From Prevotella sp. (GTDB lineage Bacteria; Bacteroidota; Bacteroidia; Bacteroidales; Bacteroidaceae): a stretch of DNA of 36,420 nucleotides. Under the pieces are notes generated by a model, which was given only the letters and a program-made list of their open reading frames with translations, was not told where the DNA came from and searched no databases. Location: positions 1-36,420 of the forward strand of contig JAIJUV010000010.1 in the NCBI GenBank assembly GCA_022732315.1, given 5' to 3'. How positions within the stretch are numbered: the first letter of the stretch is position 1; every line of letters begins with the position of its first letter. Below are positions 17,610 through 27,727 of this stretch, one piece after another. A program made the position numbers and the translations under genes.

Positions 17610-19421
17610 TTATTTCCATCCCTTGTTCTGATGGAGATTAGAGTACTTCAATGCTTCTGAATATGGAATATAACCATAGTTCATATAGCTATCGAAATGG
17701 CGCTCTTCTACATTTGGCAAGATGGTAAACGTATCGTTGTTCCAATCAATACCCTGTACAGAAGTAAGCTTGTCCAACTGGTTCCAGCGGCGCAAATCCC
17801 AGAAGCGGAATCCCTCGAAGCAAAGCTCCAGGCGGCGCTCGTTGCGAATCAGCTCACGCATCTTAGCCTGGTCGCCGGCACACTCGTCGAGATAAGTATC
17901 GTCTGTCAAGCCTGCACGGTGGCGGATTGCCTTGATTACATCGTATGCAGAGTAAGCATGTGTGCCAGGGTTCTTAGGACCCCAAGCCTCATTGGCAGCC
18001 TCAGCATAGTCGAGGAAGAACTCGGTGAAACGTGCCTTGCAGCTATATTTGATTACCTTAGATGTACTGCTAGGATTACAGTTGGCTGTCATGCGCAACA
18101 TCTTCTTCATATAGTAACCGGTGCGGGTAGAAGCATTACGGCGACCGATACCGTCATCGCCCGAAGAACTACCAGTCTTGATAACCTTGTTCTCAACTCC
18201 CGCTGTTGCTCCATTATAAATAATGTATTTAGCCAGACGAGGGTCACGGTTGACGTATGGATTATTCACATCATATTCACTGCGTGCATCGGTGATAGGA
18301 TAACCCTTGGCATCAGGGAAGGCATCTACCAGATTCTGGGTAGGATTGGTCTTGCCGCTTCCGAAGAGCGATGGAGGGAAATTGTTCTTCTCGTCATCAA
18401 TCTCACCTTCATTCTTGGTACTGCGCCAAATGATTTCCGGAGGATTGGAACCATTCTGCAAGGCATTCATCTCTGCATCGTTGTCGTAGTAGGTGAGTCC
18501 TGTAGAAGGCAAGCCTGATGGACCACCTACATAATCAACCACCTCGGCAGCAGCATCTGCGGCCTGTGCCCAGGTTACATTGTTCTGGGCATGATCCTGG
18601 AAGGCAGGACTTGCAGCGAGCAGCAGGGTACGAGCCTTGATGGCACGCAGAATCAGTCCGTTGATCAACTGACGTGCATTCTCGCCCATCACCTTATTAT
18701 AAATACCCATCTTGCCATCCTTAACCGATGTCACCTCAGGCACATTCAGGATATCATCATACTTGGCTGGCACCTTGTCGTCGCTTGTCACTGGCTCATA
18801 ATCCATAGGCAGCAGCTTGTCAGCCTTCTCGATGTTCTTCAGAATGAAATCCACATGCTCCTGGAATGTCTTGCGAGGCTGATTGAAATCAGCATCCGTA
18901 CCTACATATCCGTCAAAGAGCTGTGTGCCGAGCAACTTTCCTTCATTGTCAAATCCGGCATGGGCACGAAGCAGATAATAGGCATGGGTAGCCAGAAGTC
19001 CGTAGGCCTCACCTGTCAGGCGGCGCTGCATCAGCTTGTTCTCATTGGCATTCTTCAGGAACCCGATGTTCGAAATGTTTGAGTTCAGGAAGATATACAA
19101 GTACTGCATGGAAGACAAGTCGTTGTTCCAGCGGCCCGTAGGGTCCCAACTCTGAACGGTCCATGAGCCTGTGGCATACTTAGACCAGTTGGCTCCCTTC
19201 TCATTCGTCACGGCATCATCCGTCGCTACATCCGTTCCTGTGCCCACCTCGTAGTTTGGCAAGTTACGGTAAGCGGTGAGCACGAAGCCCTTGGCCATGA
19301 TAGGATCATTCTCCATCTCGTTGATGTCCTTCATGTTTTCTGCAGCAGGAGTAAAGACATCATCACATGCTGTCAACAATGCCGCAGAAGCCAATATCAT
19401 GAATATATTTCTTAATTTCAT
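17610..19421 (-). CDS. SusD/RagB-type outer-membrane lipoprotein, second pair (XusD-like)
   Basis: This 603-residue lipoprotein has lipobox LLTAC (C19) and the SusD/RagB helical TPR-like fold. Supporting segments are the N-terminal NDPIMAKGFVLTAYRNLPNY, the middle AKYIIYNG region, and the C-terminal NERRLELCFEGFRFWDLRRW (about 529-548), a signature of the family. It is expected to cap the neighbouring SusC porin and hold oligosaccharide at the surface. It follows the second SusC by 51 nt and overlaps the longest frame of the DUF1735 gene. Confidence 0.92.
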   Translation of the reverse strand: MKLRNIFMILASAALLTACDDVFTPAAENMKDINEMENDPIMAKGFVLTAYRNLPNYEVGTGTDVATDDAVTNEKGANWSKYATGSWTVQSWDPTGRWNNDLSSMQYLYIFLNSNISNIGFLKNANENKLMQRRLTGEAYGLLATHAYYLLRAHAGFDNEGKLLGTQLFDGYVGTDADFNQPRKTFQEHVDFILKNIEKADKLLPMDYEPVTSDDKVPAKYDDILNVPEVTSVKDGKMGIYNKVMGENARQLINGLILRAIKARTLLLAASPAFQDHAQNNVTWAQAADAAAEVVDYVGGPSGLPSTGLTYYDNDAEMNALQNGSNPPEIIWRSTKNEGEIDDEKNNFPPSLFGSGKTNPTQNLVDAFPDAKGYPITDARSEYDVNNPYVNRDPRLAKYIIYNGATAGVENKVIKTGSSSGDDGIGRRNASTRTGYYMKKMLRMTANCNPSSTSKVIKYSCKARFTEFFLDYAEAANEAWGPKNPGTHAYSAYDVIKAIRHRAGLTDDTYLDECAGDQAKMRELIRNERRLELCFEGFRFWDLRRWNQLDKLTSVQGIDWNNDTFTILPNVEERHFDSYMNYGYIPYSEALKYSNLHQNKGWK

Positions 19422-19472
19422 AATTCTTTATTGTCTAATTTTTCAATATCTAAGATATGATTTCATCAGCCT

Positions 19473-22349
19473 TTAGAACATCATCTTCAAGCCCAGGTTG
19501 TAGAAACGGCACTGTGGTGAACCATAGCTGGTTTCCATATACTTGCGGTTCTTGCTGATGGTGAGAAGGCTCTCGCCCAATACGTAAACACTCATACCCT
19601 TCACTACCTTGTTCTCAAACCACTCTTTTGGCATATCGTAGGTCAGCTGCACCTTGTTGAGGTTGAAGCAGTCTGTGCTGTAAATCCAGAAGTTTGAGTT
19701 GCGGAAGTTGTTGGTATTATCCTTGGCTGTCAAACGTGGATAGGTAGCGGTAGCGGCTGTCTCAGGTGTCCAGCGTCCACGAACCACAGAGGTATATTTC
19801 TTCTGGTTGTAAATCCAGTCGTTGCTCTTGAAAGCCTTGGCACCCATCTGACCTGTACCGGCGATGAAGAGGGTAAACTGCTTCCAGTTCAAGGTGATGT
19901 TTACACCATAGAAGAAAGGAGTTGCACTCCATCCATACTTACCCATCACCTGCTGGTCGTTGCTGTCAATCTTGCCGTCGCCGTTGATATCCTTGTACTT
20001 CAGGTCACCAGCCTTGATTTCACCGAAGGTATGGTTTGGCACGAAATTAGGATCGTCCTTGGCGAGGTTTGCCTTCATGTGGTCCACATCTTCCTGAGTG
20101 AAGAAGCCTTCGCAGACATAACCGCGAATCACGTCGAGAGCCTGACCCTGTGCGTTCATATAGCTATATTCGTTCTTCTCCTCACGCTTGTTAACCTTTG
20201 AGTCGAACACCATACCTGTGAGTCCGAGCTGTGCCTTCACCTTGCCGATGTTCTTCTTGAAGTTTACGGCGAAGTCGAATCCCTGTCGCAAATCCTCGTT
20301 GTAGTTCAGGGAGGTGATGAAAGAACCGTCACTGTTCATCCATGAAGGATAGATGGTAGCAGTTCCCGGAGTAAGCAAGCCCGAAGTAAGCTGATGGAAA
20401 TAGTTCATGTCGAAGCTAATGGTTCCGTTGAGGAGTGAACCCTCCAGACCAGCTCTCCATTCCTTACGCTTCACGAAATCAAGACCATAGTTGCTACCAC
20501 GCTTAGAGAGTGTGGTGTAAGTTCCGTTGCCACCACCTTCGTTCCAGGTGTAGTAACCTCCCTTCACATCATAGTATCCCTGGTAGAGATAATAACCTGA
20601 GATATCTATGTCCTGGTTGAGCACTGAGTAAGAAGCATTCAGCTTCAGATCGTCGAAGCAAGGAAGTGCATTCTTGAACCATTTCTCCTGACCGATTCTC
20701 CAGCCCAATGTTCCTGATGGAGAAAGAGCGTTGCGATGACCCTCTGCCAACTTGGATGCGTGAACCAGAGCACCGCCAAACTCTGCGTAGTACTTCTGAG
20801 CATAATTGTAGGCTGCTCGAAGGGCAAGGTTGGCATTGGTGGTGCGGTGGTAAGAAGAACCCTTTACACCAGATGAGCTCTCATGATTCTCGTCCACGGA
20901 ATTCGACTTGGAGTAACCCCAGCCAGCCAAAGTGGCATTTACGTTGTGAACTCCGCCAAAGGTGTTCTTATAGTCAAACTGAGCACGGAAGGTGGTGTTC
21001 TGGTAATATTTGGATGCACCGATATACTCGCTCGTACTGCTTGTTTCCTTACCATATTTCTTCAGGTCGATAATCATGTCCTGTCCGTTCACATTTGCCC
21101 AGGTAGGCTCGTAAACGGCATAGTCGAGCTTGTAAGCCTCAGAGTAGTTGTTCCAGTAGTCGATGCTGAAAGCTGTCTCGAAGCTCAATCCCTTGACCCA
21201 CTGGTCGAAGTCGGCCTTTACACCCACATCAAAGGTGAAGGTGCGGGAGTGATTCTTCACGTAGCCGGCAGCAAGCGCATCACCAAAGAAAGTAGCCTGG
21301 TTATCGTTGTTTCCACCCAGCAGATACTGACCATCGAGCACGTGGAATTTTGAGCCTGCTATCATCTGCTGCAAGGCTGAATTGTTGGCATCCATCATGG
21401 AGATTGGCAACAGGCCGGAATACCAGTTTGGGCGAACGCTGGTAGCTGTTGACCAGTAATCCTCAGGACGTCCACGATAGTTGTCCGAGATGTTGATGCC
21501 TACATTTACATAAGCCCCCAGCCAGTCGGTGATGGTAGCATCAATGTTAGAACGCACGCGGAAGGAGTAATCCTTGTCTTTCTTGTGCTCGCCGTACTTC
21601 ACCAGGCTGTTGTTGTAGGTCATGCCCAGGTTGGCATAGTATCTGGCAAATTGGCTACCGCCCTTCACCTCCATCGTAGCATCCGTACGGTTGTTGAACT
21701 TGCGCAGGTAGTCGCTGCTGTAGAAATCCATATCCGGATAGCGGTAAGGATTGGTACCTGCAGCCGTATTGTAGATCTGCTCCTTTGAGTATTTCAGCGG
21801 CTGTGTAGGGTCATCATTGGTCATCGCCTCGTTATAGAGCGACATATACTCAGCCGCACCCAGATATTCAGGATAAGCCTTAGGTGTATAGATGCCCGTA
21901 TTGACGGTGGCAGCGATGCTCAATGGCTGCACCTTACCACGCTTGGTAGTGATGAGGATTACGCCCTTGGCTGCCTTGGCACCATAGAGTACTACGGCAG
22001 AAGCGCCCTTGAGCACGGTAACCTTCTCCACCTCGGTGGCATTGACGGTGCTGGCCTCACGGGGAGCTCCATCTACGAGAACAAGTGCACCCTGTCCCCA
22101 AACATTTCCGTTATAACCACTGATGAGCGACTGAAGATCATTGAGTGCATTGGCGCTGTAGTCCTTTTTCAGCAGCTCTTCGACATTCACCTCGCTGACA
22201 CCGCCCATCAGGTCGGCCTTGGAAACCTGACCGAAAGCCACGTTTACCTTGGTAGTGTCAGCCATTTCCTGGGCGCTTGCCACACCACTGGCGACTAGCA
22301 TGGAAGCTAGCGCCAATGACATTCTCTTATTAAATATATTATGTTTCAT
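19473..22349 (-). CDS. SusC-type TonB-dependent transporter, second pair, lacking the N-terminal CarboxypepD_reg domain (XusC-like)
   Basis: This 958-residue outer-membrane transporter has a signal peptide (1-26). It begins directly with a short VNVAFGQVSKADLMGGVSEV segment and a plug domain (about 45-140) containing GALVLVDGAPRE, VTVLKGASAVVLYGAKAAKGVILITTKRG-type sequence. A 22-strand barrel ending FYNLGLKMMF follows. The usual roughly 80-residue carboxypeptidase-regulatory-like domain and a clear EVVVVGYG TonB box, both present in the first SusC, are missing. This shorter form matches the second SusC homologue of Prevotella xylan loci. It imports oligosaccharides with its SusD partner 51 nt downstream. 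Confidence 0.92.
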   Translation of the reverse strand: MKHNIFNKRMSLALASMLVASGVASAQEMADTTKVNVAFGQVSKADLMGGVSEVNVEELLKKDYSANALNDLQSLISGYNGNVWGQGALVLVDGAPREASTVNATEVEKVTVLKGASAVVLYGAKAAKGVILITTKRGKVQPLSIAATVNTGIYTPKAYPEYLGAAEYMSLYNEAMTNDDPTQPLKYSKEQIYNTAAGTNPYRYPDMDFYSSDYLRKFNNRTDATMEVKGGSQFARYYANLGMTYNNSLVKYGEHKKDKDYSFRVRSNIDATITDWLGAYVNVGINISDNYRGRPEDYWSTATSVRPNWYSGLLPISMMDANNSALQQMIAGSKFHVLDGQYLLGGNNDNQATFFGDALAAGYVKNHSRTFTFDVGVKADFDQWVKGLSFETAFSIDYWNNYSEAYKLDYAVYEPTWANVNGQDMIIDLKKYGKETSSTSEYIGASKYYQNTTFRAQFDYKNTFGGVHNVNATLAGWGYSKSNSVDENHESSSGVKGSSYHRTTNANLALRAAYNYAQKYYAEFGGALVHASKLAEGHRNALSPSGTLGWRIGQEKWFKNALPCFDDLKLNASYSVLNQDIDISGYYLYQGYYDVKGGYYTWNEGGGNGTYTTLSKRGSNYGLDFVKRKEWRAGLEGSLLNGTISFDMNYFHQLTSGLLTPGTATIYPSWMNSDGSFITSLNYNEDLRQGFDFAVNFKKNIGKVKAQLGLTGMVFDSKVNKREEKNEYSYMNAQGQALDVIRGYVCEGFFTQEDVDHMKANLAKDDPNFVPNHTFGEIKAGDLKYKDINGDGKIDSNDQQVMGKYGWSATPFFYGVNITLNWKQFTLFIAGTGQMGAKAFKSNDWIYNQKKYTSVVRGRWTPETAATATYPRLTAKDNTNNFRNSNFWIYSTDCFNLNKVQLTYDMPKEWFENKVVKGMSVYVLGESLLTISKNRKYMETSYGSPQCRFYNLGLKMMF

Positions 22350-22371
22350 AATAAATTCTCGAATTGTTTAA

Positions 22372-24282
22372 TTATTCCCAACCAGGGTTCTGAGAGAACT
22401 CAGGATACATCTTGACATCCTTTCTCAGGAATGGGAACCAGTAATGCTTTGAAGTAAACTTACGGGTAATCAATGGCTCCTCCTTCAGGTTGAGCACGTG
22501 ATTTTTCTTTGGATCGTCGTAGCGGTCAACATCCTTCTGGTCGGCTGCACGGTCGAAGTAAACAGCCGTCTTCTGGGTGTAAGGAGCCTTGTCTATCAGG
22601 AGCCAGCGGCGAAGGTCGGTGAAACGGTGTCCCTCGAAAGCCAACTCTACGGCACGCTCACGGCGAAGCTCACTCATGAAGCCATCCAGATTGGTAAGAT
22701 ACTCATCAGCAATATTATCCACATGCGCACGGTTGCGGACGATGTTCACGGCATCCACGGCACTCAGCTTGAATGCCTGGCTTGATTCCTTGTAACCATA
22801 ACCCTGAGCCACCGACTCGGAATACATCAGATAAACATCTGCCAGACGAATCATACTCAAGAGCACACGTATCATCTTAGAACGCTCACCACCGTCATCA
22901 AATCGATTACGATATGGATCACAGAACTTCTTCAGGCAATATCCCGTAAAGCAGTCCTTGGAAGGTGTTGCCTTACGATACTTTCCTCCCGTATAAAGAG
23001 AAGCATACTGCACATCTTCATCCTTTCCTGCACTCTTCACACACTTCACACCATCGTAGATGAAGAGGTCGTAGAAGCGAGGGTCACGGTTTTTGAACGG
23101 ATATTCCGGATCATAGCCGCTGTCGGCATCCTTCTTCGTGATGTCCTTGATAGGCTTACCGTTTGCCATTCCGAAGTAATCCACATAGTTGGCTGTAGGA
23201 TAAACCTTGATACCACCTGCAATAAGGCAGGTAGGACGATAGTCTGTCACCTGATTCCAAACCCAGTTGGTGTTACTTGAATTCTCGTAGAAGATAGCCT
23301 CTTTCTCACCAGGAATCTTGGTTCCCTGATCATAGGTGTAGAAGATGTTCATGTAATTATCAAAAGAAGACAACTGGTAAAGTCCTGTTTCCTTATTGAT
23401 CTTTAAAGCCTCGCCGAATGCCTCAGCAGCCTTCTGGCAATACTCCTTATTATATCCGTTAACATTCTTAAAGTCAGGATTCTCCTTACTTACCTCATTC
23501 ATCAGCGGCGAACCAGCCCACAGATAATTCTTACCCAGGAAGCAGAGAGCAGCTATCTTGTTAGGACGGAACTTGTTCTTGCCCACTGTCTGCTTACCCA
23601 CAGTAGTCTTATCCCAATCTACAGGCAGCAGCTCAACAGCCTTCTTGAAGTCTTCGGCTGCCTTGTCGGCACATGCCTGATAGGTGAGGCGCGGATAGTT
23701 GAACACGGCATCAGATGGAATCAGGAAGTCGATATATGGAATACCGCCCCAATACTGCATAATCTGGAAGTGGAAGAATGCACGGAAGAAATAGAGTTGA
23801 CCTGCAATCAGGTTCTTCTCTTCCTGGGTAGCATCTACCAGATTACCCAGATTTTCCAAGCCCAGGTTGGTGGCATAGATTCCCTGCCAGCACATACCCC
23901 AGAGGCGACCCTTGGAATCGCGGTTCACATCATTACCGGCGTTCAGGTCGATGCCCGAATGGAATGGGGAATACTGCACCTCGTCCCATGCCCAATAATT
24001 TCCCTGGTCGATGGCATTAGTGAGCATACGGACCTCTGATGGTTGCCAGTATTCATCCTCACCATAGTTCCAGCAGCCATGATACCAGGATGTTGAGGCA
24101 AGACCAGGGATGTCATTGTAGCACTGCTCCAAGAAACCCTGAAAGTTGGTATAATTCTTATATGGCTCCGTTGGGGCAATATCACTGCCCGGTGCCTTGT
24201 CAAGGTAATCAGTACATGATACTGAAGAGAGAGACAGGGCTGCCGCAAACAGCAATGTATATATTTTATTAAACTTTTTCAT
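22372..24282 (-). CDS. SusD/RagB-type outer-membrane lipoprotein, first pair (XusB-like)
   Basis: This 636-residue lipoprotein has lipobox LSSVSC (C23). It shows SusD features: DYLDKAPGSD just after the acylated cysteine, FRAFFHFQIMQYWGGIPYID (about 168-187), and the C-terminal RRERAVELAFEGHRFTDLRRW. It is 13 nt downstream of the first SusC gene and 22 nt upstream of the second, so both pairs are tightly linked. It is predicted to bind the polysaccharide at the surface as the lid of the first transporter. Confidence 0.93.
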   Translation of the reverse strand: MKKFNKIYTLLFAAALSLSSVSCTDYLDKAPGSDIAPTEPYKNYTNFQGFLEQCYNDIPGLASTSWYHGCWNYGEDEYWQPSEVRMLTNAIDQGNYWAWDEVQYSPFHSGIDLNAGNDVNRDSKGRLWGMCWQGIYATNLGLENLGNLVDATQEEKNLIAGQLYFFRAFFHFQIMQYWGGIPYIDFLIPSDAVFNYPRLTYQACADKAAEDFKKAVELLPVDWDKTTVGKQTVGKNKFRPNKIAALCFLGKNYLWAGSPLMNEVSKENPDFKNVNGYNKEYCQKAAEAFGEALKINKETGLYQLSSFDNYMNIFYTYDQGTKIPGEKEAIFYENSSNTNWVWNQVTDYRPTCLIAGGIKVYPTANYVDYFGMANGKPIKDITKKDADSGYDPEYPFKNRDPRFYDLFIYDGVKCVKSAGKDEDVQYASLYTGGKYRKATPSKDCFTGYCLKKFCDPYRNRFDDGGERSKMIRVLLSMIRLADVYLMYSESVAQGYGYKESSQAFKLSAVDAVNIVRNRAHVDNIADEYLTNLDGFMSELRRERAVELAFEGHRFTDLRRWLLIDKAPYTQKTAVYFDRAADQKDVDRYDDPKKNHVLNLKEEPLITRKFTSKHYWFPFLRKDVKMYPEFSQNPGWE

Positions 24283-24295
24283 ATTTACGATTCAT

Positions 24296-27200
24296 TTAAA
24301 ATGTCAGGTCGAAACCTAAGTTAAATCTGCGTACTGTTGGGTAAGCACCTACAGAAGCATTGCCGCTAAAGTTGTTCTCGCGGTCATCTGGCATGTTGGT
24401 CCAGAGGAGCAAGTTGTCACCGTTCAGATAAACACGAAGTGAATTCAAGTGCATTTGCTTCACCCAAGCACCCCTGAAGGTATAAGCTATCTCGGCATTC
24501 TTCAGGCGCAGGAAAGCACCGTCATAGAAGTAACGGGTACCGGCATTTCCCTCATCTGCCACTGAGGTCCAACGTGGCAAAGACAACTCGCCGCTCGGAT
24601 TGGCTGCAGAAAAGTAAGAACCCTCCTTGAAGGCAATGTGGGTTTCACGCTCAAAGGTTGGGAAGTTCACCTCGCGGGTAACATTGGTTACACCATAGAA
24701 CTGTACCGTTACACTCAGACCCTTCCACTCTGCTCCCAAGGTTGTACTGAAGGTATTCTCAGGAATAGAGGTGTACTGATAAGGTGCCTTGTCATCTGCT
24801 GTAATCTGACCGTCAGCATTGAAGTCTGAAATAATGGCATCACCCGTATATTTCTCAGAATCATGGCTACCCCAGGTAGGTACGGCAAAGAGATCATCCC
24901 AGTTGCGGATAAAACCATGATCAATGTAACTGTGGTTCTGACCGATGGCATAACCCGCCTTGTTCAGATAACTTGCCTGAAGCTTCGGATCATCGGCAAA
25001 CTTAATCTCGTTGGTAGCATGGGTCATATTGAAGTTTGCCCATGTACGCAGATTCTTGTTCCATGCCTTGTTGATTTTCAGACTTAACTCGTAACCCTTG
25101 GCATCCACCGAACCAGCATTGGCAACCGTGTAGCTCATACCATAGTAAGAAGGGATGGAACGGGTGGTTAAGAGCACATCGGTACGCTTGTCGTTAAACA
25201 CATCCAGCGAACCGGTAAGCAGTCCGCCCAGGAATCCGAAGTCGAAACCCAGGTTGCGCTTCTCAGATGTCTCCCAACGCACGTTAGGGTTTCCGATGCG
25301 GGTAAGACGATATATAGTATAAGGTGAATCATAAGTGTTATCACCACCCAGATAGGTCTTACCACCATAGGAATACTGGTCGGAATAGAGATAAGAACCT
25401 CCGGTAGAATCATCACCGATGCGACCCCAGGATGCACGCACCTTAAACATATCTACATATTTCTTGATGTTCTTCATGAATGGCTCCTCGGTGATAGTCC
25501 AGCCGAGAGAAGCTGATGGGAAGAACTTGAAGCGATAGTCAGGTCCAAACTTCTCAGAACCGTTGTAGCATCCGTTCAACTCGAGCATGTAGCGCATCGC
25601 ATAGTTGTATGTGGCACGGAATACCCAGTCTTCACGGTAATGCCTAAAAGAAGAACCGAAGGCATATTCGTTGCGGTTGAATACACCCATTGCGCCCACT
25701 TCATGATTGCCGAACTTGCGGTTCCAGTCGAGCTGAGCCAGATAGTAGAGACGGCGATAAGTAGCATTCGTATTTACCTTACCACCATTGATGGTCCAAG
25801 CCACCGACTCATGGTAATCCTCGCTCTGGTCATAGGAAACTGAGCCATCATCAGGGTTAATCCACTTCATCTGCGGATCCATATACTGGTCGCTGATACC
25901 ACGCTTCTCCTCTACCATTGTATTGTCAAGAGAAACCTTGGCAACAAACTTCAGGCCCTTGGTCAGGAAATCGAGTTTCTGGGTAAGAATAAAGTCGGTG
26001 GTAATCTGTGTATTGGTACGATTCTCCACACCGCTTCGGGCAAGGCTCATCACAGAGTTAGGACAGTCGGCCTTACGTGGACCATAATATCCATAAGTAC
26101 CATCTGAATAAATAGGACGCATCGCATCTGGAGCTGCATGATAGACAGAAGCCCAATAAGCACTGGAATCGCTCGCCTTATCCCAAGGGAAATGACGAAC
26201 ACCGTTACTACCGAAAAGGTTGGTAGAGAACTGAGTGGTCTTGGTCAGGTTGAAGTCCAGGTTGGCACGCATGTTAATACGGTTATAGCCGAAACCAGCC
26301 TGATAGCCACGACCGCTGGTGAAGTCCTTGAACAAATCACCCTCATGAGCAAAGTCTACTGCTGCAAAATACTTCACGAGTTTGGTACCTCCCGAAACAT
26401 CCACGCTGGCATTGTAAGACATGGCTGTGTTGTTGAACAGTTCCTTCTGCCAGTCTACGTTAGGATAGCGGTCCCATTCTTCAGCATTGGCAGGGTTACG
26501 ATACTTGTCGATGATGGCCATAGGCTTGTAGGAACCCCAGGATTTTTCGTCGTTGATGTTCAGCTCTCGCTCTACCACTCTGTTCAGAAGTCGGAAAGTA
26601 TCATAAGAATCATACTTCTCTGGCAACTTGGAAACCACCTTCATGGTAGCATTCGCCTTTACGTGTACGGCAGCCTTACCTTCCTTACCACGCTTGGTAG
26701 TAATGAGGATGACACCGTTACCACCCTTCACACCATAAACGGCAGTGGCAGAAGCATCCTTCAATACGGAGATGCTCTCTACTGAAGAAAGGTCTACGGT
26801 GTTCATGGCACGCTCCACACCATCCACGAGAACGAGAGGGTCGTTGGAACCGTTGATAGAAGTCTGGGTACGGATTACGATCTTAGGATCTTCCTCACCT
26901 GGCATACCTGTAGAAGAGAAGGTAACGACACCAGGAAGATTACCCGTCAACGCCTGACCCAAAGATGAAACTCCGGCATGACGATTCAAGGTTTTCGCAT
27001 CTGTCTGGGCAATAGAGCCGACTACAGAAGCTTTCTTCTGCTGACCATAACCAACCACTACTACCTCGCCCAATGTATTGTCATCAGTCAAGGTAATCTT
27101 AAACTGTCTTTTCTTACCTACTTTAACAGTCTGCGAATCCATACCGATGTAGGTAATGACAAGGGATGAATTTTCTGAAGGCACAGAAATCTGGAAATTT

Positions 27201-27394
27201 CCATCCATATCCGAAATGACACCCGTAGTTGCATTTCCCTTCACTTTCACAGTAGCACCAATCAGAGGCTCTCCTGTGCCGTCAACAATACTACCCTTCA
27301 CGGTAATCTTCTGGGCTTGTGCGTTCAAGCTGCAGAAGGCTCCCACGAGGCATAGAGCTGCTGTCCGTTTAAATGTAAACACTTGTTCAATCAT
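24296..27394 (-). CDS. SusC-type TonB-dependent transporter, first pair (XusA-like)
   Basis: This 1032-residue transporter has a signal peptide (1-27) and a CarboxypepD_reg-like domain (about 30-105; VKGSIVDGTGEPLIGATVKV, with SDMDGNFQI). A TonB-box-like EVVVVGYGQQKK, a plug with DPLVLVDGVER and SVLKDASATAVYGVKGGNGVILITTKRG-type sequence, and a 22-strand barrel ending FNLGFDLTF follow. It is the first gene of the long operon and carries a -7 box and the shared regulatory box upstream. The likely role is energy-dependent import of large oligosaccharides released by GH98/GH5. Confidence 0.95.
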   Translation of the reverse strand: MIEQVFTFKRTAALCLVGAFCSLNAQAQKITVKGSIVDGTGEPLIGATVKVKGNATTGVISDMDGNFQISVPSENSSLVITYIGMDSQTVKVGKKRQFKITLTDDNTLGEVVVVGYGQQKKASVVGSIAQTDAKTLNRHAGVSSLGQALTGNLPGVVTFSSTGMPGEEDPKIVIRTQTSINGSNDPLVLVDGVERAMNTVDLSSVESISVLKDASATAVYGVKGGNGVILITTKRGKEGKAAVHVKANATMKVVSKLPEKYDSYDTFRLLNRVVERELNINDEKSWGSYKPMAIIDKYRNPANAEEWDRYPNVDWQKELFNNTAMSYNASVDVSGGTKLVKYFAAVDFAHEGDLFKDFTSGRGYQAGFGYNRINMRANLDFNLTKTTQFSTNLFGSNGVRHFPWDKASDSSAYWASVYHAAPDAMRPIYSDGTYGYYGPRKADCPNSVMSLARSGVENRTNTQITTDFILTQKLDFLTKGLKFVAKVSLDNTMVEEKRGISDQYMDPQMKWINPDDGSVSYDQSEDYHESVAWTINGGKVNTNATYRRLYYLAQLDWNRKFGNHEVGAMGVFNRNEYAFGSSFRHYREDWVFRATYNYAMRYMLELNGCYNGSEKFGPDYRFKFFPSASLGWTITEEPFMKNIKKYVDMFKVRASWGRIGDDSTGGSYLYSDQYSYGGKTYLGGDNTYDSPYTIYRLTRIGNPNVRWETSEKRNLGFDFGFLGGLLTGSLDVFNDKRTDVLLTTRSIPSYYGMSYTVANAGSVDAKGYELSLKINKAWNKNLRTWANFNMTHATNEIKFADDPKLQASYLNKAGYAIGQNHSYIDHGFIRNWDDLFAVPTWGSHDSEKYTGDAIISDFNADGQITADDKAPYQYTSIPENTFSTTLGAEWKGLSVTVQFYGVTNVTREVNFPTFERETHIAFKEGSYFSAANPSGELSLPRWTSVADEGNAGTRYFYDGAFLRLKNAEIAYTFRGAWVKQMHLNSLRVYLNGDNLLLWTNMPDDRENNFSGNASVGAYPTVRRFNLGFDLTF

Positions 27395-27466
27395 GTTGTA
27401 TCATTTTAATTAAGTTTGTTCCTTTGTTTCTAGGTGTTATTACTTCTTGGTTAAAGAACACGGCTG

Positions 27467-27474
27467 CAAAGGTA
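27467..27474 (-). promoter_or_regulatory. -7 promoter box of the SusC operon (TACCTTTG)
   Basis: TACCTTTGCAGCC on the minus strand matches TAnnTTTG; the same 13 nt occur at the GH127/146 promoter. It lies 72 nt upstream of the first SusC start. The 333-nt gap 27395-27727 also holds the box at 27494-27519 and the terminator at 27602-27627; I see nothing else in it. Confidence 0.7.
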
Positions 27475-27493
27475 GAAAACTGTCATGAGAACG

Positions 27494-27519
27494 TGTTTTC
27501 TTGATGTTCCAAATGTTTT
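27494..27519 (-). promoter_or_regulatory. Putative HTCS operator, SusC operon
   Basis: The plus-strand core is ATGTTCCAAATGTTTT. The C of CAAAT (27510) is 43 nt from the first base of the -7 box (27467), identical spacing to the three other copies. The near edge is 19 nt from the -7 box, in the position of a -33 element. Confidence 0.65.
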
Positions 27520-27601
27520 CACTCTTGTTACAACACACCGCAACTATCACATTTCCTGCACTTTATGATAAAGAAGAAAAAGTAATATAACATCACAAAA
27601 A

Positions 27602-27627
27602 AATGGTGCATATCACTATGCACCATT
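27602..27627 (-). terminator. Rho-independent terminator of the GH127/146 gene
   Basis: An 11-bp perfect stem (aatggtgcata with tatgcaccatt) and a 4-nt loop are followed on the minus strand by seven T. It lies about 100 nt after the stop of the arabinofuranosidase gene and upstream of the SusC promoter. Confidence 0.85.
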
Positions 27628-27727
27628 CTCGTAAACAATTAAAACTTGTTTCACAACAATCTTGTAATTCATCAATATGAACTGTTTTCTTTATATAAAA
27701 GCATAAATCTAAAAATAAATTCATCAA

